Assembly (NCBI GenBank): GCA_004295105.1 | Contig: SHNC01000240.1 | Span: 1 to 38,359, forward strand | Direction: 5' to 3' | Source: Betaproteobacteria bacterium | GTDB taxonomy: Bacteria > Pseudomonadota > Gammaproteobacteria > Burkholderiales > Rhodocyclaceae | Length of the DNA stretch: 38,359 bases | Part shown: piece by piece, positions 1 through 8,394 of the stretch | Position numbering within the stretch: the first letter of the stretch is position 1 | How the letters are laid out: the number at the start of each line of letters is the position of its first letter | Notes under the pieces: generated by a model | Told to the model about the DNA's origin: nothing | The model's input: only the letters and a program-made list of their open reading frames with translations | Database searches by the model: none | Program-made: the position numbers and the translations under genes

Positions 1-8
1 AAGGCTGC

Positions 9-14
9 TATACT
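9..14 (+). promoter_or_regulatory. -10 element of the tRNA-Arg promoter
   Basis: TATACT matches a sigma-70 -10 box and ends 11 bases before the tRNA 5' end, the expected spacing. The -35 box would lie outside the window. Confidence 0.55.
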
Positions 15-25
15 GTGCGGCTCGC

Positions 26-102
26 GCGGCTGTAGCTCAGTTGGATAGAGTACTTGGCTACGAACCAAGGGGTCGTGGGTTCGAATCCTGCCAGCCGCGC
101 CA
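26..102 (+). tRNA. tRNA-Arg (anticodon ACG)
   Basis: The cloverleaf can be drawn by eye. The acceptor stem pairs GCGGCTG (26-32) with CAGCCGC (92-98), followed by a G discriminator and an encoded CCA (100-102). The anticodon stem CTTGG/CCAAG (53-57/65-69) encloses loop CTACGAA with anticodon ACG at 60-62, which reads CGN arginine codons, with A34 normally edited to inosine. The T arm carries GGTTCGAATCC. The gene is intact, as expected when an island integrates into the 3' end of a tRNA gene and restores it. An integrase gene converges on it from the right. Confidence 0.97.
71..102 (+). other. putative island attachment site (tRNA-Arg 3' end)
   Basis: Tyrosine-recombinase islands commonly integrate into the T arm and 3' end of a tRNA gene, with the integrase gene adjacent. 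Here the integrase stop codon lies 16 bases beyond the tRNA CCA. No second copy of this sequence was found in the window, so the other junction is unseen and the exact crossover is unknown. Confidence 0.35.
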
Positions 103-117
103 GAACATCGTTCTAGA

Positions 118-1344
118 TCAACGGGTTAGCTCCGCAAGGGCTAACCCGTTTTTCTTTGCTGGGTGACTTTTGGGTGACTTTGGGTGACTTTCGCCCTCCA
201 ACGCCACCCGCTTCGCCTCTTCATGCTCGCGCCGCAATGTCGCCAGGCTCTTGTTCCAGCGGCCTGAGTCTTCCTTGATTTTCTCCAGCGCCGCGTGCAG
301 CTCGACGAGCTGCGCCACGCTGTAGTGGCGCGTCATCGACGCATTGCTGTGCCAGAGGATGTCGGCCACCGTGCTCTCCGGCACGCCCGCTTCCCGCAGG
401 CGCATGCCCACGGTGTGACGCAGGTCGTGCACGTGCAGGTCGGGCATGCCGGCCTCGCGTCGCGCACGCTGCCACGCGGTGTTGTGCATCGTCTGGATAG
501 GCCGGTAGGGCATCAGCGGTGCGTCGTCGAGGTTCTTCACGCGCTCGCGGCGCCACACGAAGACGAACTCCTCGTGCTTGCCGCGCTGCGATTCGATGAT
601 CGACTGCGCCACGCTGTTGCACACCACCACCCGTGGCCGGCGCCGGCCCTTCACGTGCTCCCGCGGCACCTCGAAGACCGAGATGCCGAGTTCCGGCACC
701 TGGATCTCCCAGTCCCAGCGCAGGTTGCAGACCACGTCGTCGCGCACGCCGGTGTTCAGATCGAACAACGCCATGCGCGCCAGGTGGTCCGGCAACAGGG
801 GCAGCAGCTTGCGCTGCTGGCCCCAGCTCAGGGGCTGCGGTTCGCGCTGGTGGCCCACCAGCGGCAGCATCGTGATCGCCGGCGCATGCTCCAGCCAGGT
901 CATGCCGTTCTCGTCGCGCCAGGACTTCGCCGCCAGATTCAGGATCCGGCGGACGATGCCCAGCCCGCTGTTCACGGTCTTGTGCGAACGGCCCTGGGCC
1001 AGACGTTTTGCAACGTAGGGCGCCAGGGTGCCGTCGTGCACCTGGTTCAGCTGGAGATGGCCGATGTGTGGCATCACGCTCTTGAGCCAAGAGGTCTCGG
1101 TTTCGATGGATACCTTGTCCTGGAAGATCGTCACGTAGTGCGCCGCGGCCTGATCAAACGTGCGCTTGGGCCGCGCACCGTGAAGCGTCACGGTGCGCAG
1201 CTCTTCGAGCTGCTTGATCAGCCAGGCCTGCGCTTCGCCAGCACTTGCGAAACCGCGCTGGCGAAATCGAGTGCCGCGCCAGATCTTGTCGACCTGCCAG
1301 GACCCGCCTTCGTCGGGGTGGATCCCCCGTGTTGATCGGCCCAT
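118..1344 (-). CDS. tyrosine recombinase / phage-type integrase (408 aa)
   Basis: Site-specific tyrosine recombinase, probably the integrase of this island. Residues 1-45 resemble an N-terminal arm-DNA-binding domain (GSWQVDKIWRGTRFRQRGF), followed by a SAM-like core-binding domain (about 60-155). The catalytic domain shows Arg201 (NTGVRDD), a likely Lys232, His306-x-x-Arg309 (HDLRH), His332 (LWHSN) and nucleophile Tyr341 (TRHYS), so the active site is complete. ATG 1344 is preceded by a strong AAAGGAG site. The gene points toward the tRNA-Arg gene, the usual island arrangement. Its first 127 bases overlap the end of the upstream HTH frame, implying one operon with the second recombinase. The C-terminal tail is encoded partly by tandem repeats. 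Confidence 0.93.
   Translation of the reverse strand: MGRSTRGIHPDEGGSWQVDKIWRGTRFRQRGFASAGEAQAWLIKQLEELRTVTLHGARPKRTFDQAAAHYVTIFQDKVSIETETSWLKSVMPHIGHLQLNQVHDGTLAPYVAKRLAQGRSHKTVNSGLGIVRRILNLAAKSWRDENGMTWLEHAPAITMLPLVGHQREPQPLSWGQQRKLLPLLPDHLARMALFDLNTGVRDDVVCNLRWDWEIQVPELGISVFEVPREHVKGRRRPRVVVCNSVAQSIIESQRGKHEEFVFVWRRERVKNLDDAPLMPYRPIQTMHNTAWQRARREAGMPDLHVHDLRHTVGMRLREAGVPESTVADILWHSNASMTRHYSVAQLVELHAALEKIKEDSGRWNKSLATLRREHEEAKRVALEGESHPKSPKSHPAKKNGLALAELTR
120..153 (+). terminator. Rho-independent terminator of tRNA-Arg
   Basis: A perfect 11-bp stem, AACGGGTTAGC (120-130) with GCTAACCCGTT (140-150), has a 9-base loop and is followed by a T run. It terminates the tRNA transcript. The hairpin also overlaps the last codons of the integrase gene on the opposite strand, whose TGA is at 118-120. 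Confidence 0.85.
160..190. repeat. three tandem TGGGTGACTT repeats
   Basis: TGGGTGACTT occurs at 160-169, 171-180 and 181-190. The repeats lie in the integrase 3' end, where the minus strand encodes a Ser-Pro-Lys/His-rich tail, and about 60 bases from the tRNA 3' end. They could be integrase arm-type binding sites or simple slippage repeats. Confidence 0.6.
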
Positions 1345-1601
1345 GGTTCAACTCCTTTCTGTGGAATGGGCCGTCCGTTCCTGCGCACATTCTGCGCCGG
1401 CTCGGAGGCGCTGGCAGGGGTGTCCGACACCTGCGAGGCCGCCTTCAACTCGTCGAAGGCGCGATCGAGGTCGTGCACGTCGAAAATCAGGCTGGTGCCC
1501 ACGCGGATCGGCGTCACGCGTGGGCGGATCAGGCTGTCGAAGGTCCGGCGCTTCAGGCCGACGTGCGCCATGGCTTCGGACAGGAGCAGGCCGCGGCTCA
1601 C
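1218..1601 (-). CDS. small helix-turn-helix protein between two recombinases (possible excisionase)
   Basis: A 127-aa frame starting with GTG at 1601. This GTG overlaps the upstream recombinase TGA (GTGA), so translation is probably coupled. Residues 1-55 look like a winged or MerR/AlpA-type helix-turn-helix DNA-binding domain (LLLSEAMAHVGLKRRTFDSL, then a basic wing and FDVHDLDRAFDEL). This fits a recombination directionality factor or regulator. The C-terminal half is Arg/Pro/Ala-rich and overlaps the integrase start by 127 bases in another frame. Only the N-terminal half looks conserved in style, so the tail may be incidental. Excisionase function is inferred from context. Confidence 0.65.
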   Translation of the reverse strand: MSRGLLLSEAMAHVGLKRRTFDSLIRPRVTPIRVGTSLIFDVHDLDRAFDELKAASQVSDTPASASEPAQNVRRNGRPIPQKGVEPWADQHGGSTPTKAGPGRSTRSGAALDFASAVSQVLAKRRPG

Positions 1602-2740
1602 GACGACTGCTCCACCGGATCGCCCCCGGCGGCGGGCTGGTCCTCGGCCGCATCAGCCTGGCCGGGCTTGCCCATCGTCCCGACGTAGAACGTGCTGGAA
1701 CGCAGGCGCGAGTGGCCCAGGCGGATGGCCGTGCGGTAGCGCGCATCGGCGTCGTTGTCCGGGCGCTCCTGCTGGCCGCGCACCGGGGAGGGCGCGCCGG
1801 TGTCGGCCTCGTAGCCGTCGTTCGCCGACTGGTGCCGAAGGCCGTGCGCCGTCACACCCAGTGCATTGCGGGTGATGCCGAAGCGCCGCAACACGTTGTA
1901 GAAGCGATCAGCGTTCTGGGCCGCCGTACGCCCCGGCTCGCCCACATACCAGCCCTTGGCCACGATGGATTGCAGCCGCGTGAGCAACTCTCGCTGCTCT
2001 TCGGTTTGCAGCGGCTCGTCGCGCGGGCGCCCACCCTTCGTGCCTTGGGCGAAGCGCACGAACTCCTCGCACTCCGGGTAGGCCGCCGCGTCGCGCTCGA
2101 CGGCCAGCTCCCGAGGGATCAGCGCGCCGTGAGGCCGGAAGTGTCGAGCCTCCTTGGGCCGGGCACCGAACCGGTGGCAGATCTCCAACTGAAGGCCGAC
2201 CCACGGGTCGAAGGCGGCCACCTCCGCGATCTTGGCTTCGATGTCGACACCATGGGCCGTCCAGCTGCGGTCTTCCACCGCCACCTGTTTGCGGTGCGCA
2301 TGCGGCGAAGCCGCGCCGACGTAGTAGGCCACCTCACGCACCATGCCTGGCCGCCCGATCCAGCCCGCGTACGTGCGCAAGAACGACAGGTAGTTGTGGA
2401 TGCTGGCGGTGGCCATGTCACGCTCCAGCCAGCGCGCCACCACCGCTTGCACGTGGCGCTCCCGCAGGACGCGCGGGTCGGCGTCCCGGAACGTCGTGTG
2501 GGTGCGCAGCTCGTTGAAGAAGCTGAAGTAGAAGGACGAGCGGTCTCTCATCGTCTTGAACGACACCACCTTGTACAGCTTGGCGTGCTGGCTGTTGTAC
2601 TTGCGCACGATGGCGCCCAGCACGCGCTTCCAGAAGTGCGTACCGATCGGCAGCGACGCCAGTACGACATCGGGGTCGTTGGCGTCATTCAGGCTGTCGC
2701 GCGGCACGTATCGGCCGCGCTTTTCTGTCTTCGAACCCAT
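1598..2740 (-). CDS. second tyrosine recombinase (380 aa)
   Basis: Tyrosine recombinase distinct from the 408-aa integrase. The ATG at 2740 was chosen because GGAG lies eight bases upstream and the longer frame to 2905 adds only low-complexity residues. The N-terminal half (about 20-150) is a core-binding region. The catalytic part shows Arg194 (GARPKEA), His299-x-x-Arg302 (HGLRH), His343 (LGHSRLRSS) and Tyr352. It resembles integrase-domain proteins carried on proteobacterial integrative elements. It is the first gene of the module, followed by the coupled HTH gene and the integrase. Two full recombinases in one operon suggest a two-recombinase element rather than a simple phage integrase. 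Confidence 0.85.
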   Translation of the reverse strand: MGSKTEKRGRYVPRDSLNDANDPDVVLASLPIGTHFWKRVLGAIVRKYNSQHAKLYKVVSFKTMRDRSSFYFSFFNELRTHTTFRDADPRVLRERHVQAVVARWLERDMATASIHNYLSFLRTYAGWIGRPGMVREVAYYVGAASPHAHRKQVAVEDRSWTAHGVDIEAKIAEVAAFDPWVGLQLEICHRFGARPKEARHFRPHGALIPRELAVERDAAAYPECEEFVRFAQGTKGGRPRDEPLQTEEQRELLTRLQSIVAKGWYVGEPGRTAAQNADRFYNVLRRFGITRNALGVTAHGLRHQSANDGYEADTGAPSPVRGQQERPDNDADARYRTAIRLGHSRLRSSTFYVGTMGKPGQADAAEDQPAAGGDPVEQSS

Positions 2741-2756
2741 ATCGATCTCCAAGTGG

Positions 2757-2783
2757 GTGACCCCCGGGAGCCAGCCGGGGTCG
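2757..2783. repeat. GC-rich inverted repeat upstream of the recombinase operon
   Basis: GACCCCCGG and CCGGGGTC form a stem with one bulged base, just upstream of the ATG at 2740. It would lie in the 5' leader of the recombinase operon, and could be a regulatory hairpin or operator. Confidence 0.35.
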
Positions 2784-3887
2784 ATGGCCAACCTGGAACA
2801 CGGCGTTGGGGCGCGCCACCTCAAGGTGTTCCGTCTCGAAGCGGCGCGGAGGCGAAGAGCGGTGTCCACATCCGGCGGGCCTCGGTGCCGGAAGGGTTCG
2901 TCCAAAGGTGCGGCCGAGCTGGCCGCTGGAGGTCTTAAAAAATCGGAAGCTGCCCGGACGACACGCGCGCGTTTCCGCGCGAGGTCATCGATGCGCTCAT
3001 GGCGCAGACCGCGCAGCCGCCTGACTTCGAAGTCGGGGCTGCGGCGGCGACCAGGTTGACCTGGTCATGCAGTGGGCAAGCGAAGGGGATCCCTCGGCTC
3101 CTGCTGGACGCGCCCCCTTCCACCGAGGGCGTGCAGGGTCACGGTGGTCTTCAGCCGGCATGCTGCGCAAGTGCAGCGCGTGCCGGTCGAACGCCCGCAA
3201 GGGCAGTGGCCGTGACGAGGGAATTCAGGGGTCGCAACGCGAATGCATTGCGGTTGTGGCTGCAGGTGCTCGCGGGCGAGCCTGGCAGCGCATCGCATCT
3301 CGGGGATGCGGATCAGAGAGAGGGATGGGGGCCGCGTCTTGCACGGCCGCGTAACTCGTCTAAGCAGGCTACGCGATGGAAGTGCGGGTCACGACCGCTA
3401 ACGGCTGCTTCAGCGTCTGAGCGCTCGGTGGCAGCGTCCGGCCTGCTGTTGACTTGACGTCCTGCTGCAGGCACCGCAGGGCTGATCGAGAGTTGAACGC
3501 AAGCGCGCGTGTGATGTCAACAGCGCCGAAAACGCGGCGCATGTTCATCGGGCAGGAACCGACCACTTGATCCGGGCAGGATTGCAATTAGGTGCGACAA
3601 GACGCTGGGCGACACCGACGCTGCCGCGTTCCCCTCGGGCTTGACCTTCTTCTGCCATGCCTCTAGTTGGGTGCGGACGAGGCTCGCGTTCGTGGGTTGC
3701 TGGTAGGTCCGACGCGAGCGGCAGCGGAGCCACCGCGAGGCGCCTGGCGAACGGCGGAAACTGCCGCAACGGCCGGACCTTCCGCCCCTCCAGCCGCCTG
3801 AAACGCGATTCGCGGCGACAGATGAACATGCGCCAATCGCCTGAGAGAATCGAACGCCGAATCCGTTGACCCGACCCTGCCGACCGC
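2784..3887. other. 1.1-kb region without a convincing gene
   Basis: Open frames here are short, Arg/Ala-rich and mutually overlapping, and none shows a recognisable domain or ribosome-binding site. A plus-strand stretch near 2970-3050 reads like ordinary protein (PREVIDALMAQTAQPPDFEV) but soon degenerates, so decayed gene remnants are possible. The promoters of the recombinase operon (left) and of hsdM (right) should both lie in this stretch. None could be assigned. Confidence 0.5.
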
Positions 3888-6431
3888 ATGCCCCACCAAC
3901 GCCTCACTCTGGCCCGCCTGGAGCAACTGCTGCTCACCGCCTGCGACGACCTGCGCGGCAACATGGACGCCAGCGAGTACAAGGAATACGTCTTCGGCAT
4001 GCTGTTCTTGAAGCGCGCCAGCGACCTGTTCGAACAGCGTCAGGCCCAGCTCCGTGCCGACGGCGCGCGCGACGGCCTCGCGCCCGCTGCCATCGAAGCC
4101 AACCTCGAAGACCCCGACCAGTACGCCGGCCAGTATTTCTACGTGCCGGCGCGCGCCCGCTGGAACGCACCCTGGACCGACCCCGAGACCGGCACTAGTC
4201 ACCCCGCGCTGAAGCACATCAAGGAAAACGTCGGCTCCATGCTCAACAAGGCACTGGAGGCGCTGGAAGACGCTAACGCCGACGCGCTGCAGGATGTGCT
4301 GAAGGGCACGATCAACTTCAACAAGAAGATCGGCTCCACCACGCTGGACGACGACACGCTCGTCAACTTCATCCAGAACTTCGACAAGATCCCGCTGAAG
4401 GACGAGGACTTCGAGTTCCCCGACCTGCTGGGCGCGGCCTACGAATACCTGCTGAAGGACTTTGCCGACCAGGCCGGCAAGAAGGCCGGCGAGTTCTACA
4501 CACCGGCCGAGGTGGTGCGTGTGTGCGTGGAGGTGTGCGACCCCCAGGAGGGCATGCGCATCTACGACCCCACCTGCGGCAGCGGCGGCATGCTGATCCA
4601 GGTGCGCGACTACCTGCGCGAGCACGGCCGCAACGCGGCCAACGCGTCGCTGTTCGGGCAGGAGAAGATGGGCACCACCTGGTCCATCTGCAAGATGAAC
4701 ATGCTGCTGCATGGCATCCCCGATGCCGACATCCGCCAGCAGGACACGCTGCGCGAACCGCAGCACCAGGACGAAGATGGTCAGCTCAAGCGCTTCGACC
4801 GCGTGCTGGCCAACCCGCCCTTCAGCCAGAACTACATCAAGAAGGACATCAAGTTCCCGGGCCGCTTCCCGGTGTGGCTGCCCGAGAAGGGCAAGAAGGC
4901 CGACCTGATGTTCGTGCAGCACATGCTGGCCGTGCTGAAGGCCGACGGCAAGCTGGCCACGGTGATGCCGCACGGCGTGCTGTTCCGCGGCGGCGAAGAG
5001 CGCGAAGTGCGCCGGCAGTTCATCGAGCGCCGCGTGCTGGAGGCCGTGATCGGCCTGCCCGCCAACCTGTTCTACGGCACCGGCATCCCGGCCTGCATCC
5101 TGGTTCTGAACAAGGCCGGCGCCGCCGCCCGCGAGCATGCCCTGTTCATCAACGCCGACCGCGAGTACCGCGAGGGCAAGGCCCAGAACCACCTGCGCCC
5201 TGAGGACATCGACAAGATCGTGCACGTGTACCGCGCCGGGCAGGACGTGCCGGCCTACGCCCGCCTCGTGCCCTATGCCGAGATTGCGGCCGAGGACTAC
5301 AACTGCAACATCCGCCGCTACGTGGACAACGCGCCGCCGCCCGAGCCGCACGACGTGCGCGCGCACCTGCACGGCGGCGTGCCGGTGGCGGAGATCGACG
5401 CGCTGGCGCACTTCTGGAGCAACTACCCCGGCCTGCGCGATAGCTGCTTCGTGCCGCGCGGCGGGGCCGATGCTGAACGCTACGCTGACTTCAGCCCCGC
5501 ACTGGCCGACAAGCGTGCCATTGCCTCGCACGTAGCCCAGCACCCCGGCGTGCAGCAACGCCATGCGGAGTTCATGGCCCAGCTTCAAGCGTGGTGGCAG
5601 CAGCACCTGCCGGTGATCGACGCGCTGGCGCCGGACCCCACCAACCAGCAGGGCGCACCACGCAACGTGTACGCGGTGCGCGCCACGTTGCTGGACAGCA
5701 TCGAGCGGGTGTTTGGCGGCCAGCACCTGCTCACCCGCTACCAGGTGCGCGGCGCGTTCGCCAACTTCTACAAGCAGTTGTCGGCCGACTTCAAGTCCAT
5801 CGCGGCCAGCGGCTGGGGCGCGGAGCTGATCCCCGACCAGGACATCCTGCAAAGCCAGTTCCCGCAGGTGCTGGCCGAGCTGGAGCAGCAGCACGCGCGC
5901 CTGGCCGAGCTGCAGGCGCTGTTTGCTGCGGCCGGCGAAGAAGACTTCGAAGACACTGACGGCACCGGCGTGCTGCCGCCCGAGCAGGTGAAGGACCTGA
6001 AGGCCCAGCTCAAGGAAGCCAAGGGGCAGGCCAAGCTGGCGAAGAAAGACAGCAGCTTTGGCGACTGGAAGGCGCACCAGGCCGAGGCCGACCGGCTGGA
6101 CGCGCTGCTGGCGCGGCACAAGGCGCTGGAGGAAGAGGCCAAGGGGTTGAAGGCGCGCATCAAGAGCACCGAGAAGAACCGCGATGAGCTGGTGGAACAG
6201 GCGCGGCAGCGCATCGGTCGCGATGAGGCGCGGCAGGTGATCCTGCAACGCGTGCAGGCGGTGCTGATGGATACCTACGGGCAGTACCTACGGGCGGACG
6301 AGCGGGCCTGCGTGGCGGCGATCGAGAGCCTGTGGGGCAAGTACGCCGTGACAGCGGCGCGCTTGGAGCAGGCGCGTGCTGGAGCGACGGCCGAACTCAC
6401 TCACTTTCTGTCGGGGTTGGGATATGCCTGA
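3888..6431 (+). CDS. hsdM: type I restriction-modification methyltransferase subunit HsdM (847 aa)
   Basis: N6-adenine DNA methyltransferase subunit. It would pair with HsdS to methylate the recognition site, and is needed with HsdR for cleavage. The N-terminal HsdM_N helical domain (about 10-150) is followed by [11 protein letters not shown] and SAM-binding motif I DPTCGSGG (227-234), then catalytic motif IV NPPF (309-312). The protein is about 300 residues longer than a classic HsdM. Its C-terminal part contains a Lys/Glu/Ala-rich coiled coil (about 698-785, [13 protein letters not shown] onward), seen in a subset of long HsdM proteins. The stop overlaps the hsdS start by eight bases (ATGCCTGA). 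No clear Shine-Dalgarno precedes ATG 3888. Confidence 0.96.
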   Translation: MPHQRLTLARLEQLLLTACDDLRGNMDASEYKEYVFGMLFLKRASDLFEQRQAQLRADGARDGLAPAAIEANLEDPDQYAGQYFYVPARARWNAPWTDPETGTSHPALKHIKENVGSMLNKALEALEDANADALQDVLKGTINFNKKIGSTTLDDDTLVNFIQNFDKIPLKDEDFEFPDLLGAAYEYLLKDFADQAGKKAGEFYTPAEVVRVCVEVCDPQEGMRIYDPTCGSGGMLIQVRDYLREHGRNAANASLFGQEKMGTTWSICKMNMLLHGIPDADIRQQDTLREPQHQDEDGQLKRFDRVLANPPFSQNYIKKDIKFPGRFPVWLPEKGKKADLMFVQHMLAVLKADGKLATVMPHGVLFRGGEEREVRRQFIERRVLEAVIGLPANLFYGTGIPACILVLNKAGAAAREHALFINADREYREGKAQNHLRPEDIDKIVHVYRAGQDVPAYARLVPYAEIAAEDYNCNIRRYVDNAPPPEPHDVRAHLHGGVPVAEIDALAHFWSNYPGLRDSCFVPRGGADAERYADFSPALADKRAIASHVAQHPGVQQRHAEFMAQLQAWWQQHLPVIDALAPDPTNQQGAPRNVYAVRATLLDSIERVFGGQHLLTRYQVRGAFANFYKQLSADFKSIAASGWGAELIPDQDILQSQFPQVLAELEQQHARLAELQALFAAAGEEDFEDTDGTGVLPPEQVKDLKAQLKEAKGQAKLAKKDSSFGDWKAHQAEADRLDALLARHKALEEEAKGLKARIKSTEKNRDELVEQARQRIGRDEARQVILQRVQAVLMDTYGQYLRADERACVAAIESLWGKYAVTAARLEQARAGATAELTHFLSGLGYA

Positions 6432-7728
6432 CTGGAGAACAGTTCAGCTCCACGAGGTGGCCGACATCCGGGTGAGCAACGTCGACAAGAAGGCGGTGGC
6501 AAGCGAGTTGCCGGTCAAGCTTTGCAACTACATGGATGTGTACGGCAACGACTACATCCGGGCAGACCTGCCATTCATGGAGGCAACAGCGACTGCTGCC
6601 GAGATCGAGCGCTTCGGTGTGCGCCGTGGCGACGTGATGATCACCAAGGATTCGGAGACGCCAGACGACATCGGAATACCTTCGGTCGTGTTGGATGACA
6701 TCGAGGGTCTGGTGTGTGGCTACCACTTGGCTCAGTTGCGGCCCAGAGAAGCCATGGTCGATCCCACCTACTTGTCGAAGCAACTTTCTCTACCGGAGAC
6801 ATCCGCCTACTTCGCGCAGCGTGCGACGGGTTCCACGCGCTATGGACTTTCGACGCGGACGATCGCGCAGACACCCATTCGCCTGGCGCCGTTGGTTGAG
6901 CAGCAGCGCATCGCAGCCATCCTCACCAGTCTCGATGCCGCCATCGAAGCCACCGAAGCGCTGATCGAGAAGCACCAGCAGATCAAGGCCGGGCTGATGC
7001 ACGACTTGTTGACGCGCGGTGTTGCGGACGGAGGGTCGCTTCGACGATCAGCTCTTGAGGCCCCCGACCTCTACTTGCCAACCAAGATTGGCCTGGTGCC
7101 GGTAGGTTGGGAAGTGACCGGTCTTCAAGCGAAGCAGCGCGGTACCGACAAGTGGATTCGGACCGGGCCTTTCGGGTCGTCATTGAAGGGTGAGCACTGG
7201 GTGGTTGAGGGCTGCCCTGTCGTCACGATTGGCTCATTGGGCGAAGGGGTGTTTGATGAGCATGAACTCCTGTTCGTCGGCGAGCGTGATGCGGCACGTC
7301 TGGCCGAATTCAGGCTCAAGCTCGGAGACGTCGTGTTCTCGCGTGTCGCAGACGTCGGCCGGTCTGTCGTCGTGCGCCAGGAGAACGTCGGCTGGATCAT
7401 GTCGTCCAACCTCATGCGTATCGCCGTGGATACGAGCCAGGTTCGCCCCGACTTCCTGCAGATGCTGTTGGCGGGCGATCCCCGAGTCAAAGCTCAGATT
7501 CGCGCGAAGGTCAACAGCGGCGGACGCGAAGTGGCCAATAGCGAGATCCTGGGGCAACTGCTCTTTGCGTGGCCGCCCGTTGATGAGCAAGAGCGCATCA
7601 TCGTGCGCGTGCAATCCATCGAGGCACCGATTCGCTTGGATCAGGATCGGCTGCGGAAGCTCCGCATGCAGAAGCAAGGCCTGATGCAAGACCTGCTGAC
7701 TGGCAAGGTCCCCGTCCGCGCCGACTGA
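6424..7728 (+). CDS. hsdS: type I restriction-modification specificity subunit HsdS (434 aa)
   Basis: DNA-recognition subunit. It has the usual two-fold architecture. Target recognition domain 1 (about 1-150) is followed by conserved helical spacer 1 (157-196, ending KAGLMHDLL), target recognition domain 2 (about 215-375) and spacer 2 (388-432, ending [15 protein letters not shown]). The repeated LMxDLLT signature is characteristic. The start was set at ATG 6424, giving [10 protein letters not shown] longer frame from 6376 runs inside hsdM and is less likely. The recognition sequence cannot be read from the protein; two different TRDs imply a bipartite asymmetric site. Confidence 0.94.
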   Translation: MPDWRTVQLHEVADIRVSNVDKKAVASELPVKLCNYMDVYGNDYIRADLPFMEATATAAEIERFGVRRGDVMITKDSETPDDIGIPSVVLDDIEGLVCGYHLAQLRPREAMVDPTYLSKQLSLPETSAYFAQRATGSTRYGLSTRTIAQTPIRLAPLVEQQRIAAILTSLDAAIEATEALIEKHQQIKAGLMHDLLTRGVADGGSLRRSALEAPDLYLPTKIGLVPVGWEVTGLQAKQRGTDKWIRTGPFGSSLKGEHWVVEGCPVVTIGSLGEGVFDEHELLFVGERDAARLAEFRLKLGDVVFSRVADVGRSVVVRQENVGWIMSSNLMRIAVDTSQVRPDFLQMLLAGDPRVKAQIRAKVNSGGREVANSEILGQLLFAWPPVDEQERIIVRVQSIEAPIRLDQDRLRKLRMQKQGLMQDLLTGKVPVRAD

Positions 7729-7740
7729 GGGTCCACGCCC

Positions 7741-8394
7741 ATGGCCGACGACTACGCCAAGCTGCTAAATCCCGAGCGCGCGCTGATCTTCCGGATCATC
7801 CATCGCGCGAACCTGCCCTGGGTGCTGCAGCACGGCCTGCATTGCGGCAACAGCGCTACGCGCGCGGCGGACTGGGTGAGCATCGGCAACCAGGAGTTGA
7901 TCGGCAAGCGCGCCCATTGGCCGGTGGCCGTGGAGCCGGGCGGCGTCTTGAACGACTACGTGCCCTTCTACTTCACACCCTTCTCGGTGATGATGCACAA
8001 CATCAACACGGGCTGGAACGGCGTGCCCCGGCATCCCAAGCCGGACATCCTGATCCTGGTGGCCAGCCTGCGCCGCGTGGTGGAACTGGGCCTGACGGTG
8101 CTGTTCACCGACAGCCATGCCAACAACCCGCTGGTCAACTACTACCGGGACCCGGCACAGCTCGACCGCATCGACTGGCCCATCCTGCAGGCGCGCGACT
8201 TCAAGCGCGACCCGGAGGACCCGGCCAAGTTCGCCCGATACCAGGCCGAGGCGCTGATCCACCGGCATTGCCCTCTGCAGGGGTTGTCGGGGATTGTCTG
8301 TTACAACCAGGGCGTCAAAATCCAGGTCGAACAGGCCGTGGCGGCGGCCCAGGTGCCGCTGCAAGTGGCAGCCCGGCCCGGCTGGTACTTCTGA
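7741..8394 (+). CDS. darT: DarT-family DNA ADP-ribosyltransferase toxin
   Basis: Toxin that uses NAD+ to ADP-ribosylate DNA bases (formerly DUF4433). DarT2 modifies thymidine and DarT1 modifies guanosine in single-stranded DNA. Visible family features are an N-terminal [20 protein letters not shown]-fold segment, Arg57 (IGKRAHW), [13 protein letters not shown] from Tyr73, and a likely catalytic Glu170 ([10 protein letters not shown]). The length of 217 aa is normal. The variant PFSVMM, instead of the PRSPML I associate with DarT2, may point to a DarT1-like subgroup, but that is uncertain. It begins 12 bases after hsdS. Its stop TGA overlaps the darG ATG by one base (TGATG), so toxin and antitoxin are co-translated inside the hsd operon. 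Confidence 0.88.
   Translation: MADDYAKLLNPERALIFRIIHRANLPWVLQHGLHCGNSATRAADWVSIGNQELIGKRAHWPVAVEPGGVLNDYVPFYFTPFSVMMHNINTGWNGVPRHPKPDILILVASLRRVVELGLTVLFTDSHANNPLVNYYRDPAQLDRIDWPILQARDFKRDPEDPAKFARYQAEALIHRHCPLQGLSGIVCYNQGVKIQVEQAVAAAQVPLQVAARPGWYF

Noticed and set aside
1193..2938. 581-codon plus-strand frame
   Set aside because: Antisense to the two recombinases, Arg-rich, with no domain or ribosome-binding site.
3545..4000. 151-codon minus-strand frame upstream of hsdM
   Set aside because: It overlaps the hsdM start in antisense, is Arg/Pro-rich and has no domain.
3663..6248. 861-codon antisense frame over hsdM
   Set aside because: It has no domain and is antisense to a well-supported gene; GC-rich third positions keep such frames open.
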